Below are positions 41,277-51,556 of a stretch of 64,000 nt of DNA, piece by piece; position 1 is the stretch's first letter, and every line of letters begins with the position of its first letter. Location: NCBI GenBank assembly GCA_934088535.1, contig CAKOJC010000001.1, positions 11,345 through 75,344 of the forward strand, in the 5' to 3' direction. The notes beneath the pieces were generated by a model. That model had not been told where the DNA came from, searched no databases, and saw only the letters and a list, made by a program, of their open reading frames with translations. The position numbers and the translations under genes were made by a program. Origin of the DNA: an uncultured Bacilli bacterium (GTDB taxonomy: Bacteria; Bacillota_I; Bacilli_A; RF39; UBA660).

Positions 41277-43824
41277 TTTTCTTTAAGATTATTTTTCTTA
41301 GTAAATCAAATGGTATAATTGAGAATGCTAAGATAATCATTATTTCAAATTCATATATAGTAAGTCCTGTTGTTCTAAATACTTCTCCTCCATAATATAT
41401 GAGTATTATTTGAACTATTGCTATAAATGTTATGATAGCAATGAATACTTTATTTTTTAATATGTTAGATAATATGTTTAGTCTATAAGTTCTTGCATTA
41501 AAGGCGTTAAAGATTGCTATAAATATAAATAATCCAAAAAATGCTGTTAGTAGATATTTATTTGATGGATCTACTCTATAGATTGAGCTTATAAATTTTG
41601 ATTTTAAGAACCATATACATAAAATTGCTCCATATAAACCATTAAATAATATTTGATTAGTCATATATTTATTGATTATTTTTTCGTTTCTCTTTTTAGG
41701 TGGTTCTTCCATGTATTCGTCTAGTGCTGGTTCGTATGAGAAAGCAAGTCCTGCGAGTGTGTCCATTACCATGTTAATCCATAACATTTGTATTATTGTT
41801 ATTGGCGATAAAATTCCTATAAATGGGCCTATTATACTTAGAAGTACTGCGCATATATTAACACTTAGCTGAAATATTATGAATTTTCTTATACTTTTAA
41901 ATATTGTTCTTCCATAAAGGATTGCGACTGAGATAGAAAGTATGTTATTATCAATTATTACAATATCACTTGTTTCTTTTGCGATTTCAGTGCCACTACC
42001 CATGCTGAAACCTACATCTGCTCTTTTAAGTGCTGGAGCGTCGTTTATGCCATCTCCTGTCATACCAACAATTAAATCTAGTTCTTGAGCAAGTTTTACA
42101 AGTCTATTTTTATCTTGTGGAAAACTACGACTTAGTACTTTCAAATTAGGGAGTATTCTTTTTACTTCTTCATCTGTCATGTTGTTAAATTCATCACTTG
42201 TTAATATCTTGTCAGTAGGACTAGTAATTATTTTTAATTCTTTAGCTATTGAAACAGCTGTGTTTTTAGCGTCCCCTGTTACCATTACTACTTGCACTTT
42301 GCCATTTTTTATCTTTCTTATACCTTCATATGCTTCTTTTCTGATGTTATCTTTTAAGAATACAAACCCTAGAAGTATATATGAATCAGAACTATTTTCT
42401 TTATAAGCTAGAGCTAGTGCTCTAATACCTTCGTTTGTCTTAGCATTTACATAGTTAGTTAGTTTTTCTTTGTTGATGAGTACTCTTACAGAATCATCAC
42501 TTTTTTGGTATCTAGTACACTTCTCTAATATTTTTTCATAAGCTCCTTTTATGAATACAGTGCTTCCTTTATAGTTAGTTTCTACTGTTGAATATTTTAG
42601 TTTCGAATTGAATTCTTCTTTATTAATAATTTTGTATTCAGTTTTGTCATCTCTTCCAATGTATGAAAGAAGTGCCCTATCTGTTGTGTTTCCTCCTTCA
42701 GGAATTCCATTATTTAGAAATGAACTATTGTTGTAGACAAGTGACTGATAAAGTAATTCATATTTGTTTGTTGATAACTTGTTTATATTTTTATATTCAG
42801 TAAGCTCTGCATCTGTGAATAACTCTACACTTAGTTTTCCTTCTGTTAATGTACCTGTTTTGTCTGTGAATAAAATGTTTAGAGAACCTGCTGTTTCTAT
42901 ACCAACAAGTTTTCTTACAAGTACATTTCTTTTAAGAAGCCTTTTCATATTAGATGAGAGAACTAATGTTATCATCATTGGAAGGCCTTCTGGAACTGCC
43001 ATTACTACTACTGCCACACTAAGAGTTAAAGCATAAAGAAGATGAGCTGAAAAGTCTTTGAATTCTAATATTTTAGATAAATTAAAATTGTTTGAAACTA
43101 CTACTGCATTAAACATATATGATATAAGTATTAAAAGAGCAGCAGTATATCCTAGTTTACTTATTTGTCCTGCTAGAACTCTAAGTCTTGATTTTAATGG
43201 ACTCTCTGTTGGTTTTTCTTGAATATCATTTGCAATTTTACCATAAAAAGTTTTATCTCCAACATTAGTTACTTCTATGGTAGCAGTCTTGTCAGTTACG
43301 ATTGAACCCATATAAATATTATCATTAACAGACGCGTGTCTTTCTTTTGTTTCTCCTGTAAGAATACTTTCATCTATATAAAGTTCACCTTTTATAATCA
43401 TTGAATCTGCTGGTACTTTATCTCCACTTTCAAGATAAACTATGTCCCCTACTACTAGCTCATCAATATTAATAATTTCTTTCTTTGAATTTCTTAAGAC
43501 TTTTACTTTTATAATTGAATTTTCTTCGTTAAGTTTTTCAAATGCTTTTTCACTACCATATTCTGATAAAGTTGAAATAATGGTCGCTAAAAAGATAGCT
43601 ATAAATATACCTACTGTTTCATAAATATCTGAATCTTTAAATAGAAATATTACTTTTATAGCTAGTGCAATTAATAATATTTTTATAATTGGATCGCTTA
43701 AAGATTCAAAAACTAGTTTTATAAATGAATTTTTATTTTTAGAAGTTAACTTGTTACTCCCATATTTGTTTCTTCTATTTATTACTTCTTTACTACTTAG
43801 TCCTGTTTTAATATTTGTTCTCAT
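41254..43824 (-). CDS. P-type Ca2+-transporting ATPase
   Basis: The start at ATG 43824 is preferred (AGAGGAACT before it) over an in-frame ATG at 43851; this gives 856 aa. The layout is that of PacL/SERCA-like P2 ATPases: N-terminal cation-ATPase domain, TGES-type loop (ILTGETKERH), phosphorylation motif FTDKTGTLTEG (~residue 325), and hinge MVTGDAKNT...GMTGDGINDAPALKRADVGF (~515-625). About ten membrane helices are present, with the Ca2+-site helix AVPEGLP. It pumps Ca2+ out of the cell at the cost of ATP. It forms a separate unit from the ABC gene upstream, which has its own terminator. Confidence 0.9.
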   Translation of the reverse strand: MRTNIKTGLSSKEVINRRNKYGSNKLTSKNKNSFIKLVFESLSDPIIKILLIALAIKVIFLFKDSDIYETVGIFIAIFLATIISTLSEYGSEKAFEKLNEENSIIKVKVLRNSKKEIINIDELVVGDIVYLESGDKVPADSMIIKGELYIDESILTGETKERHASVNDNIYMGSIVTDKTATIEVTNVGDKTFYGKIANDIQEKPTESPLKSRLRVLAGQISKLGYTAALLILISYMFNAVVVSNNFNLSKILEFKDFSAHLLYALTLSVAVVVMAVPEGLPMMITLVLSSNMKRLLKRNVLVRKLVGIETAGSLNILFTDKTGTLTEGKLSVELFTDAELTEYKNINKLSTNKYELLYQSLVYNNSSFLNNGIPEGGNTTDRALLSYIGRDDKTEYKIINKEEFNSKLKYSTVETNYKGSTVFIKGAYEKILEKCTRYQKSDDSVRVLINKEKLTNYVNAKTNEGIRALALAYKENSSDSYILLGFVFLKDNIRKEAYEGIRKIKNGKVQVVMVTGDAKNTAVSIAKELKIITSPTDKILTSDEFNNMTDEEVKRILPNLKVLSRSFPQDKNRLVKLAQELDLIVGMTGDGINDAPALKRADVGFSMGSGTEIAKETSDIVIIDNNILSISVAILYGRTIFKSIRKFIIFQLSVNICAVLLSIIGPFIGILSPITIIQMLWINMVMDTLAGLAFSYEPALDEYMEEPPKKRNEKIINKYMTNQILFNGLYGAILCIWFLKSKFISSIYRVDPSNKYLLTAFFGLFIFIAIFNAFNARTYRLNILSNILKNKVFIAIITFIAIVQIILIYYGGEVFRTTGLTIYEFEIMIILAFSIIPFDLLRKIILKKNKITRNI

Positions 43825-43852
43825 AGTTCCTCTAGTAAAGTTTATTAACATA

Positions 43853-43881
43853 TAAAAGAAAAAATACCAATTAAGGTATTT
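43853..43881 (-). terminator. Terminator of the ABC transporter gene
   Basis: AAATACC at 43862-43868 pairs with GGTATTT at 43875-43881, T-rich on the minus strand. The stop codon of the ABC gene overlaps the stem. Confidence 0.7.
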
Positions 43882-45556
43882 AACTTATTTCTTTATATAA
43901 TTCATTAGTTTTTGACAGTTCTTCATGAGTACCTGTTGCTTGCAATATACCATTATCTATAAGAACTATGTTGTCTACTGACTTTAATACTTTTTTATCT
44001 CTAGATATAATCATAATTGTATGATTCTTTTTCTTTTCTCTTAATATCTTCATTATATTATTTCTGTTTTCTTTATCTAGTGTCTCAATTATTTCATCAA
44101 ATAAATATATTTTTGTATCTTTAAGTAATACTCTTGCGATAGCTAAAAGCCTTTTTTGTGATGAAGATAAAAGTTTAGTATCATTTTTAATAATAGTGTC
44201 ATATCCTTTTTCAAGATTCATTATGGCATCATGTATACCTACTTGCTTACATACATTTTCTATTTCTTCATCAGTTTTACCTAGCATAGATAGATTATCT
44301 TTGATGCTGCAATTAAAGAAGAATGGGCTTTTTCTTGCGATAGAAACAAGATTATAATAATTTGAATCACTTATAGAAGCTATATCTATTCCATCAATCA
44401 TTATACTTCCTTGTATTTGTCTATTCATTTTCATAAGTAAATCAAATACACCTGTTTTACCACTACCAGTTTTACCTGTTACAGCTGTGATTGAGTTTGG
44501 TTTTACTTCTATACTGAAATCATTAAGCATTGGATCATGTCTATATCCATAAAGTACATGATTGAACTGAATATGTCCTTTTGAATCTTCTATAGTTACA
44601 TCATTTTCATTATTTTCTTTAGCGTATTCAAATAATTTATTCATTCTTTGAAGTGATATTTTGAAATTTTTATATTCTAAATTCATTGTAGATAATAATG
44701 AAAAATCATCTATTATTTTTTGATAATAACTATATATTACAAGTAGAATTCCTAATTCCATTCTACCTTTTGCGATTTCGTATACTCCGTAGATGAATAC
44801 CGCTAGTCTTAAAATTTCAAACACATAAACAGAAACTATATTTATAGCATAGTATATAACAGTATATTTCTTATTTGATTGAACATATTTATTTGTTTCA
44901 CTATTTACTTTGCTATTAATGTTTTTACCAAGGTTAAATCCTTTTATTTCTTTTATTCCTGTGAATACATCATTTACTGCGCTTGTTTTTTTATCGTAAT
45001 TTTCTTTTCTTTCTTTATTAAAAGCTTGTATTTTGTTACCTGAAATAATTATAAAAATCAACACTATAATTGAAAAAGCTAATGTTATTAAGAATAAGGT
45101 AATATTTACACTAAAGAAATAATAGTAAATAACAGAGAACTCTAGTATTTGAATTACTCTATAAATACCATTTGTTATAAAACTACAAATAATATCTATA
45201 TCAGAACTCATTATATTTAAATATTCTCCTGCACTAAATCTTGATAAACTAAATATTGAATTATCATTAGTATTTTGAAGACCTATACTAGTACTTTCTT
45301 TGTATATTTTATTATAAACATTGTAGAAAGTATACTGTCTAATATATTCAAATAATTTATAAATACTTATTGAAATTATATAAATTATTAATATATTAAT
45401 TGCTCTTTGATAAGAAGTTGCTGATATAGCATTTACAGTTTCACTATATAATATTGGATTTAATAAAAGAATTGCTCTTAGTACTATACATACTAAGGCC
45501 TCTATAATAATTTCTTTTTTTGATTTTTTTAGTATTCTTTTTATATAATTTTTCAT
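43880..45556 (-). CDS. ABC transporter, fused membrane and ATPase domains, divergent nucleotide site
   Basis: A 558-aa half-transporter: six-helix membrane domain (residues ~1-300) and ATPase domain (~335-558). Walker A is GKTGSGKTG, Walker B is IYLFDE with the catalytic Glu present. The signature is LSSSQ where LSGGQ is usual. The H-loop His is replaced (IISRDKK instead of IAHRL). Such changes occur in the degenerate half of heterodimeric exporters. No partner half is adjacent. The substrate is unknown. It reads toward the Ca2+ ATPase but has its own terminator. Confidence 0.85.
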   Translation of the reverse strand: MKNYIKRILKKSKKEIIIEALVCIVLRAILLLNPILYSETVNAISATSYQRAINILIIYIISISIYKLFEYIRQYTFYNVYNKIYKESTSIGLQNTNDNSIFSLSRFSAGEYLNIMSSDIDIICSFITNGIYRVIQILEFSVIYYYFFSVNITLFLITLAFSIIVLIFIIISGNKIQAFNKERKENYDKKTSAVNDVFTGIKEIKGFNLGKNINSKVNSETNKYVQSNKKYTVIYYAINIVSVYVFEILRLAVFIYGVYEIAKGRMELGILLVIYSYYQKIIDDFSLLSTMNLEYKNFKISLQRMNKLFEYAKENNENDVTIEDSKGHIQFNHVLYGYRHDPMLNDFSIEVKPNSITAVTGKTGSGKTGVFDLLMKMNRQIQGSIMIDGIDIASISDSNYYNLVSIARKSPFFFNCSIKDNLSMLGKTDEEIENVCKQVGIHDAIMNLEKGYDTIIKNDTKLLSSSQKRLLAIARVLLKDTKIYLFDEIIETLDKENRNNIMKILREKKKNHTIMIISRDKKVLKSVDNIVLIDNGILQATGTHEELSKTNELYKEIS

Positions 45557-45671
45557 ATTTAATCCCTACTTTACTATAATAATTATATCATTCAGTAAAT
45601 AAATTACAAGTTTGATTTAAAATATATTTTTTTGTGAAATTTTATGGTAAAATGTTTGTAGAGGTTTTAGT

Positions 45672-46160
45672 ATGGAAAGAATAGATAAAAATAATTATTA
45701 TTTAGATATTGCAGAAGCAACTTTAGAAAGAGCTACTTGTCTTAGAAAAAAATGGGGGGCTGTAATAGTTAAGAATGATGAAATTATATCTACAGGTTAT
45801 AATGGTGCTCCTCGTGGTAGAAAGAATTGTGATGACTTAGGTTATTGTGTTCGTGAGAAACTAAATATTCCTCGTGGAGAAAGATATGAATTATGTAGAA
45901 GTGTTCATGCAGAGCAAAATGCTATAATATCTGCTCCTAGAAAAGATATGATTGGTGCAACATTATATATGGTTGGAAAAGATTCTAAAACTGGTGAGTA
46001 TGTAGAGAATTCTTCAAGTTGTTCTATGTGCAAAAGAGTTGTTATTAACAGTGGAATAACAAAAGTAATCGTTAGAGATAGTAAAGATAAATATAGAGAA
46101 ATAGATGTTCAAGATTGGATAAATAATGATGAAAGTCTTGATGGAAAATTAGGATATTAG
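45672..46160 (+). CDS. comEB: dCMP deaminase (ComEB family)
   Basis: A 162-aa protein of the zinc cytidine/deoxycytidylate deaminase fold. Zinc ligands are in HAEQNAI (H79, E81) and SCSMC (C117, C120). GYNGAPRG and the long insertion between them are typical of dCMP deaminases. It makes dUMP for thymidylate synthesis. AGAGG precedes the ATG by eight bases. TAAAAT with TG lies before it as an extended -10. It heads a transcript with the glycosyltransferase and GtrA genes. Confidence 0.9.
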   Translation: MERIDKNNYYLDIAEATLERATCLRKKWGAVIVKNDEIISTGYNGAPRGRKNCDDLGYCVREKLNIPRGERYELCRSVHAEQNAIISAPRKDMIGATLYMVGKDSKTGEYVENSSSCSMCKRVVINSGITKVIVRDSKDKYREIDVQDWINNDESLDGKLGY

Positions 46161-46172
46161 GAGTAAGATTAA

Positions 46173-47099
46173 ATGAAATTAGATATTATTGTACCTGCAT
46201 ATAATGAAGAAGAAAATATTTTTAACTTCTATGATGCAGTTAATGAAGCATTAAAAGGAATTAAACACAACTTTATTTTTGTAGATGATGGATCAAAGGA
46301 TAAAACACTACAAAGATTAAAAGAATTACATAAAAAAGATGACGAGTGTGTAAAAATTGTTAGTTTTTCAAAGAATTTTGGAAAAGAAGCTGCGATGTAT
46401 GCAGGATTTTTACATTCTAAAGCAGAGTTTACTTGTATAATAGATTGTGATTTACAACAGGATCCATCTTATCTTGTAAAAATGTATAAATTTTTAAGAG
46501 AAAATGATCAATATGATGCTGTTTGTATGTGTCAAAAACAAAAAGAAAAAAGAGGACTTCAAAGAATGTTCTATAAGTTAATGGGTAAACTTTCAAATAT
46601 GGAAATAGTTGATGGGGCATCTGATTTTAGAATGTTTAGAAGAAATGTTGTAGATGCTATACTTGAAATGAGTGAAAGAAATAGATTTTCTAAAGGTATA
46701 TTTAGTTATGTAGGTTTTAGAACTTATTATGATTCATATAAAGTTAAAGAAAGAAAAGCTGGAGTTTCTAAATGGAATAAACTTAAACTTCTTAATTATG
46801 CTTTTGATGGTATAGTTAGTTTTAGTACTAAACCACTTAGATTTGCGACATATACTGGTGTTCTTACTAGTTTTATAGCATTTATATACTTAATAGTTAT
46901 ACTTGTTAAAACATTTACTACTGGAGTAGATACTCCTGGATATGCATCTTTAATGTGCGTAATGTTATTCTTGGGAGGTATTCAATTAATATTCTTAGGA
47001 ATTATTGGTGAGTACTTAGGAAAAACATATAACGAAACTAAGAGAAGACCAATATTTATTGCTCGTGAACGTATAGGTTTTGATGAGGATTTCTTATAA
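46173..47099 (+). CDS. Family 2 glycosyltransferase (undecaprenyl-phosphate sugar transferase type)
   Basis: A 308-aa protein. The GT2 domain begins IIVPAYNEEENI and has FVDDGSKDKT and the DXD-like CDLQQDP (~residue 94-100). Two C-terminal membrane helices (~232-252 and ~268-288) end with GEYLGKTYNETKRRP, the pattern of DPM1/GtrB/YkcC-like transferases that load a sugar on undecaprenyl phosphate. Together with the next gene (GtrA-like flippase, 1 bp away) it would supply sugar for decorating wall polymers or lipids outside the cell. Confidence 0.9.
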   Translation: MKLDIIVPAYNEEENIFNFYDAVNEALKGIKHNFIFVDDGSKDKTLQRLKELHKKDDECVKIVSFSKNFGKEAAMYAGFLHSKAEFTCIIDCDLQQDPSYLVKMYKFLRENDQYDAVCMCQKQKEKRGLQRMFYKLMGKLSNMEIVDGASDFRMFRRNVVDAILEMSERNRFSKGIFSYVGFRTYYDSYKVKERKAGVSKWNKLKLLNYAFDGIVSFSTKPLRFATYTGVLTSFIAFIYLIVILVKTFTTGVDTPGYASLMCVMLFLGGIQLIFLGIIGEYLGKTYNETKRRPIFIARERIGFDEDFL

Positions 47100-47100
47100 T

Positions 47101-47532
47101 ATGAAAAAGTTATTAAAAAAAGTTTGGAATTTATATAAAAAGTATGAAGAAATAATAAATTATTTAATTGTTGGTGGATTAACTACTGTTGTTAGTCTTG
47201 GAACTTATTATTTCTGTGTATATACATTCTTAGACCCAGAAAATGCTTTTCAATTACAACTTGCTAATATTATTTCTTGGATATGCTGTGTTACATTTGC
47301 ATATTTTGCTAATAGAATATTCGTATTTAAGAGTAAAAGAAAAGATAAGTTAAAAGAAGCTGCTAGTTTCTATGGTTCTAGAATAGCTACACTTCTTATG
47401 GATATGGGTATTATGTTTGTATTTGTTACACTGCTTCATTTTAATGATAAAATTATGAAGTTAGTAGTTCAAGTTGTTGTTACAATATTAAACTATGTAC
47501 TTAGTAAATTATTAGTGTTTAAGAAAAAATAA
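47101..47532 (+). CDS. GtrA-family membrane protein
   Basis: The start is taken at ATG 47101, one base after the glycosyltransferase stop; an in-frame TTG at 47080 would overlap it. The 143-aa protein has four membrane helices with the GtrA pattern: NYLIVGGLTTVVSLGTYY at the start and YVLSKLLVFKKK at the end. GtrA-like proteins are thought to move undecaprenyl-linked sugar across the membrane for the partner transferase. Terminator at 47531. Confidence 0.88.
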   Translation: MKKLLKKVWNLYKKYEEIINYLIVGGLTTVVSLGTYYFCVYTFLDPENAFQLQLANIISWICCVTFAYFANRIFVFKSKRKDKLKEAASFYGSRIATLLMDMGIMFVFVTLLHFNDKIMKLVVQVVVTILNYVLSKLLVFKKK

Positions 47533-47557
47533 AACTCTTTAAAAGAGTTTTTTATTT
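47531..47557. terminator. Bidirectional terminator
   Basis: AAAACTCTT at 47531-47539 with a TAAA-region loop and AGAGTTTT after it, then a T run. It separates convergent gtrA and tsaD. Confidence 0.8.
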
Positions 47558-48565
47558 TATGTTAGTAAGTTGTATATTACTTTGAGCGTTAATACTTAAT
47601 GGAGCAAATTTATTATTCTTATATAGAATGTATGCTGCTGCTCCTATCATTGCTGCATTATCTGTGCAGTATTTTTTTTCTGGCATATGCATAGTAACTC
47701 CAATACTTTCGCACATTTCTTTTAATGATTCTCTTATGTGTGAATTACTTGCAACTCCTCCACTAATTAATAAAGTTTTTAAATTATATTTAAGTAATGC
47801 TTTTTTAGTTTTATCTACTAGATGTGTTGTAACACAGTCTTGGAATGATCTAGCTAGGTCTTGTTTATTTATTTCATTACCTCTTTGATGTTCATTATGA
47901 ACTAGATTATTGCAGTGACTTTTTATACCGCTAAAACTAAAATTGAATGAATCATCATTAAGTATATTTGGCATTTTATATGTAGGTTTTCCTTCTAACG
48001 CATATTTTTCTACATTTGGTCCTCCTGGATATGGAAGGTCTAGTATTCTTGCGACTTTATCATATGCTTCACCTATTGCATCGTCTAGTGTTTGGCCTAG
48101 ATATTTAAATGAATCTTCTGTTTCCATTAGTATTAAGTCAGTATGTCCACCTGAGACTATAAGAGATAATAGAGGGTATTCTAGAGTGTTTCCTATCATA
48201 TTAGCATATATGTGTCCCATCATATGATTTACTGCTATAAAAGGCTTATTATATATAAATGATAGAGCTTTAGTTGCTTCTACTCCTACTAAAAGACTTC
48301 CAAGTAAACCCGGTGCATAAGTACAGGCAAACGCATCCATATCATCTAATTTCATATTTGCTTTTTCTAAACACTCATCTATTACCATAGTTATATTTTC
48401 TAAATGTAGACGACTAGCAACCTCTGGAACTACTCCTCCATATTTAGTATGGACATCTATTTGTGAATTAATTACTGTAGCTATATCTTCTTTTCCATTT
48501 TTAATTATGCTTACACTTGTTTCATCGCAAGAAGACTCTACTGCTAAAATATATACATCTTTCAT
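47552..48565 (-). CDS. tsaD: tRNA threonylcarbamoyladenosine synthase subunit TsaD
   Basis: A 337-aa protein of the ASKHA fold. It starts ILAVESSCDETSVSII, has the metal-binding NHMMGH and the ATP motif LIVSGGHTDLILM, and closes with GGVASNSHIR and the CTDNAAMIG segment. TsaD attaches the threonylcarbamoyl group to A37 of tRNAs reading ANN codons, with TsaB and TsaE. It overlaps rimI by one base, and rimI overlaps tsaB by one base, so all three are translated as a unit. Confidence 0.96.
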   Translation of the reverse strand: MKDVYILAVESSCDETSVSIIKNGKEDIATVINSQIDVHTKYGGVVPEVASRLHLENITMVIDECLEKANMKLDDMDAFACTYAPGLLGSLLVGVEATKALSFIYNKPFIAVNHMMGHIYANMIGNTLEYPLLSLIVSGGHTDLILMETEDSFKYLGQTLDDAIGEAYDKVARILDLPYPGGPNVEKYALEGKPTYKMPNILNDDSFNFSFSGIKSHCNNLVHNEHQRGNEINKQDLARSFQDCVTTHLVDKTKKALLKYNLKTLLISGGVASNSHIRESLKEMCESIGVTMHMPEKKYCTDNAAMIGAAAYILYKNNKFAPLSINAQSNIQLTNIK

Positions 48566-48897
48566 TATTTCACCTTTTCCATTATTATAGCTGTATCTTC
48601 TCCATAGTATCTATCTCTTAAACTTATTTCTTTAAAGCCAAGTTTATTATATAGTCTTATTGCTTCATCATTGTGCTCATTTACTTCAAGCATTATTCTA
48701 CTATAGTCTTCTTTATTAAACATTTCTTCCATTAGAGAAGTAGCTATTCCTTGTTTTCTATTTTCTTCATTTACAAATATATTCATTATATCTATAACAC
48801 CATCTACTAGTCTTATTTCTAAATATCCAAGTACTTTATCGTTATCTATGTAATTATAAACTGAATCAGTATCGCTTAATATTTCTTTTTCTATCAT
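48565..48897 (-). CDS. rimI: RimI-like N-acetyltransferase, short form
   Basis: A 110-aa GNAT protein, shorter than the ~150 aa usual for RimI. The acetyl-CoA loop RKQGIA and the following LEVNEHNDEAIRLYNKLGFKE are well kept, while the first strands and helices are reduced. Expected role: N-terminal acetylation of ribosomal protein S18. Its place between tsaB and tsaD is the usual one in Bacillota, which supports the name. One-base overlaps (TAATG) on both sides. Confidence 0.85.
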   Translation of the reverse strand: MIEKEILSDTDSVYNYIDNDKVLGYLEIRLVDGVIDIMNIFVNEENRKQGIATSLMEEMFNKEDYSRIMLEVNEHNDEAIRLYNKLGFKEISLRDRYYGEDTAIIMEKVK

Positions 48898-49442
48898 TAT
48901 TTTTCTACCTCTATTTTCTTTATATAGTTTGCTTTTATATGATGTGGATTTTCACTATCAAATTTGTCTACATATTCTATTATTTTGTTTATATCTAGTT
49001 TGTGTTCTACTTCAGTATATTTATATGGATTTTCTTCTTTGTATGTTTCTTCTATGATTGTGTTATTATCTTTATCAAATGCACATATATAGTAACCCTT
49101 GTTGTCTTCTATAACTGCCATTTTATCTTCTTTTAAGTCACTACTTATTAAGTATACTTTTAAACTTGATATTGTATGTACCTTTAGATTTAATGCGTAT
49201 GCGATGGTTTTAGCAATTGAAAGACCTATTCTTATGCCTGTGAAACTACCTGGTCCGTTTACTACTACTACTTCATCTAAGTCTTTAACATTTAGATTAT
49301 TTTCTTTAAATATTTCTTCTATCATAGGCATTGTATATATTGAATGACTATATTCACTTTCTTTTGTTTTAATGAATAGATTATCTTTTGTTTTAAGTGC
49401 AATTGTTATTAATTCAGTATGTGTATCAATAAATAAAATCAT
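48897..49442 (-). CDS. tsaB: tRNA threonylcarbamoylation protein TsaB
   Basis: A 181-aa protein with the ASKHA start FIDTHTELITIALK and the TsaB signature VVVNGPGSFTGIRIGLSIAKT (quoted in part, ~residues 59-79). It supports TsaD; the family lacks the metal site. It is the first gene of tsaB-rimI-tsaD. GGAG in AGAGGAGTATT lies before the ATG. tsaE is not in this window. Confidence 0.94.
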   Translation of the reverse strand: MILFIDTHTELITIALKTKDNLFIKTKESEYSHSIYTMPMIEEIFKENNLNVKDLDEVVVVNGPGSFTGIRIGLSIAKTIAYALNLKVHTISSLKVYLISSDLKEDKMAVIEDNKGYYICAFDKDNNTIIEETYKEENPYKYTEVEHKLDINKIIEYVDKFDSENPHHIKANYIKKIEVEK

Positions 49443-49464
49443 AATACTCCTCTTTTCTTGTTAT

Positions 49465-49473
49465 ATTATATCA
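49465..49473 (-). promoter_or_regulatory. Extended -10 promoter of tsaB-rimI-tsaD
   Basis: Minus strand TGA (49471-49473) directly before TATAAT (49465-49470), 22 bases from the tsaB start. No clear -35. Confidence 0.5.
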
Positions 49474-49540
49474 CTTTCAATATATTATTTTTAGTATTTT
49501 TAGTTTATTTGTCTTCTTGCTTGATTAGGTATTATACCAA

Positions 49541-49564
49541 AAGAAAAAGAGTATTTCTACTCTT
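49541..49564 (-). terminator. Terminator of ftsH
   Basis: AAGAGTA at 49547-49553 pairs with TACTCTT at 49558-49564, T-rich on the minus strand. The ftsH stop lies inside. Confidence 0.7.
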
Positions 49565-51539
49565 CAGTTTCTTTTTTAGAAGTTTTTGTTTTCTTTGATT
49601 TAGTTTCTTCGTTGTTTTCAGTTGATTCTTTAGCTTCTTTTTCTTCTTTAATGTCTTCTTCAATTAGATCAGACATTTTTTCTTCTCTTTTAATTTTAAT
49701 ATCACTATTTGCTTCTACTAAATCTTCTATTTCTTCTTTAGTTAGTGTTTCTTTAGTCATTAGAGTTTCTGCTAAAACGTCTACTAATTTTTTATGAGTT
49801 CTTAGTATTTCTTTAGCTTTCTCATAACATTCATCTATAATCTTTCTAACTTCTTGATCTATTTCATGTGCTACTTGATCTGAGAAGTTTTTAGTTTGAT
49901 TGTAATCTCTTCCTAAGAATACACTTTCGCTTCTATGTTCTAATTGAACTGGTCCTAATGAAGACATACCATATTCAGTTACCATACTTCTTGCTATTTT
50001 AGTAGCTCTCTTGAAGTCATCACTTGCTCCTGTTGATTGTTCATGACAATACATTTCTTCACTAACACGACCTGAAAGTAATGTTATGATTTGTTCTTCT
50101 AATTCGTCTTTAGTATATACAAGCGTTCTTTCTTCTTTTGGTAACATTTGTGTATATCCACCAGCCATACCACGAGGTATGATTGTTATCTTATGTACTT
50201 CTTCTCCATTTGGAAGTACGATACCACTTACTGCATGTCCAGCTTCATGATATGAAACTATTTTCTTTTCATAGTCTGTTACTTTTCTGCTTGTTTTAGC
50301 TGGTCCCATTAATACTCTATCACTAGCTTCATCTATTTCATCCATAGTGATTGCTTCTTTATTTCTTCTTACTGCTAGAAGTGCTGCTTCATTTAGTAAG
50401 TTTTCTAAGTCTGCTCCTGAGTATCCTGGAGTTCTTTCAGCTATATGTTTTAATTTAACTTCTTTTGCAAGTATTTTATTTTTAGCATGTACTTTTAGTA
50501 TTTCTTCTCTTTCTTTTACATCTGGTCTTCCAACTGTTACTTGTCTATCAAATCTTCCTGGACGAAGTAATGCTGGGTCTAATACATCTGGTCTATTTGT
50601 TGCAGCTATGATTATGATTCCTTCGTTTTCACTGAAACCATCCATTTCTGAAAGTAATTGGTTAAGTGTTTGTTCTCTTTCATCGTGTCCTCCACCTAAG
50701 CCTGTTCCTCTTTCACGTCCTACTGCATCTATTTCATCTATAAATATTAAGCATGGTGCTGTTTGTTTAGCTTGTTTGAACATATCTCTTACACGGGATG
50801 CTCCTACACCTACGAATAATTCTACAAAGTCTGAACCACTTATGTAAAAGAATGGTACTTTTGCTTCTCCAGCTACTGCTTTTGCTAGTAATGTTTTACC
50901 TGTTCCTGGAGGACCTACTAATAATACACCTTTTGGAATTCTTGCTCCCATTTTAGTGAATTTTTTAGGATTTTTTAAGAAATCTATTAATTCTTGAACT
51001 TCTTCTTTTTCTTCTTTAAGTCCAGCTACATCTTTGAATGTTTTAGTTCCACCGTCTTCTGATAATTTAGCTCTGCTCTTAGAGAAATCAAACGTTCCTT
51101 TACCATTGTTACCCATTTTGATAAGCATCATGTAGATGAATACTCCAAATATAATGATTGGTACAATATTGAATAGTACTGATAGCCATACACTATTTTC
51201 TGGGTTTGTATTTGTTTCAACTTTTAAGTTATACTTTTCAGCATTTTCATATATTGTTGAAATTACTGTATCTGTATAGGGTACTTGAACAGTGAATGTT
51301 TCTCCTTTTTTGTATCCTTCTAATTTACCTGTTAGTATATATACTCCTGAACTACTTTTTGGTGTTACATTTAATTCTGTAACTTTTCCACTACTTAGTT
51401 CTGTTGTAAATTGATTATAATCTAATTTATTTATTTTAGTTCCTGCTGTATTTATGAATAAATATGTACCAAATACTACAATCATAAGTATTAAGTAAGG
51501 CATAAAATTCATAGTTTTTTTACTCTTTTTTATATTCAT
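49557..51539 (-). CDS. ftsH: ATP-dependent zinc metalloprotease FtsH
   Basis: A 660-aa protein of the usual size. Two membrane helices (~13-31, ~117-139) flank an outer domain. The AAA domain has Walker A GPPGTGKT (209-216), Walker B LIFIDEID (264-271) and the second region of homology RPGRFDRQ. The peptidase site is HEAGH (431-435). The C-terminus is a long Lys/Glu tail. It degrades membrane and regulatory proteins and, in spore formers, is needed for sporulation. It lies 17 bp after tilS, the common order, but hprT, which separates them in B. subtilis, is missing. Confidence 0.97.
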   Translation of the reverse strand: MNIKKSKKTMNFMPYLILMIVVFGTYLFINTAGTKINKLDYNQFTTELSSGKVTELNVTPKSSSGVYILTGKLEGYKKGETFTVQVPYTDTVISTIYENAEKYNLKVETNTNPENSVWLSVLFNIVPIIIFGVFIYMMLIKMGNNGKGTFDFSKSRAKLSEDGGTKTFKDVAGLKEEKEEVQELIDFLKNPKKFTKMGARIPKGVLLVGPPGTGKTLLAKAVAGEAKVPFFYISGSDFVELFVGVGASRVRDMFKQAKQTAPCLIFIDEIDAVGRERGTGLGGGHDEREQTLNQLLSEMDGFSENEGIIIIAATNRPDVLDPALLRPGRFDRQVTVGRPDVKEREEILKVHAKNKILAKEVKLKHIAERTPGYSGADLENLLNEAALLAVRRNKEAITMDEIDEASDRVLMGPAKTSRKVTDYEKKIVSYHEAGHAVSGIVLPNGEEVHKITIIPRGMAGGYTQMLPKEERTLVYTKDELEEQIITLLSGRVSEEMYCHEQSTGASDDFKRATKIARSMVTEYGMSSLGPVQLEHRSESVFLGRDYNQTKNFSDQVAHEIDQEVRKIIDECYEKAKEILRTHKKLVDVLAETLMTKETLTKEEIEDLVEANSDIKIKREEKMSDLIEEDIKEEKEAKESTENNEETKSKKTKTSKKETEE

Positions 51540-51556
51540 TTTTCTCTTCCTTTCTT

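Noticed and set aside
50347..50847. 166-codon frame opposite ftsH
   Set aside because: Antisense shadow of the highly conserved AAA domain.
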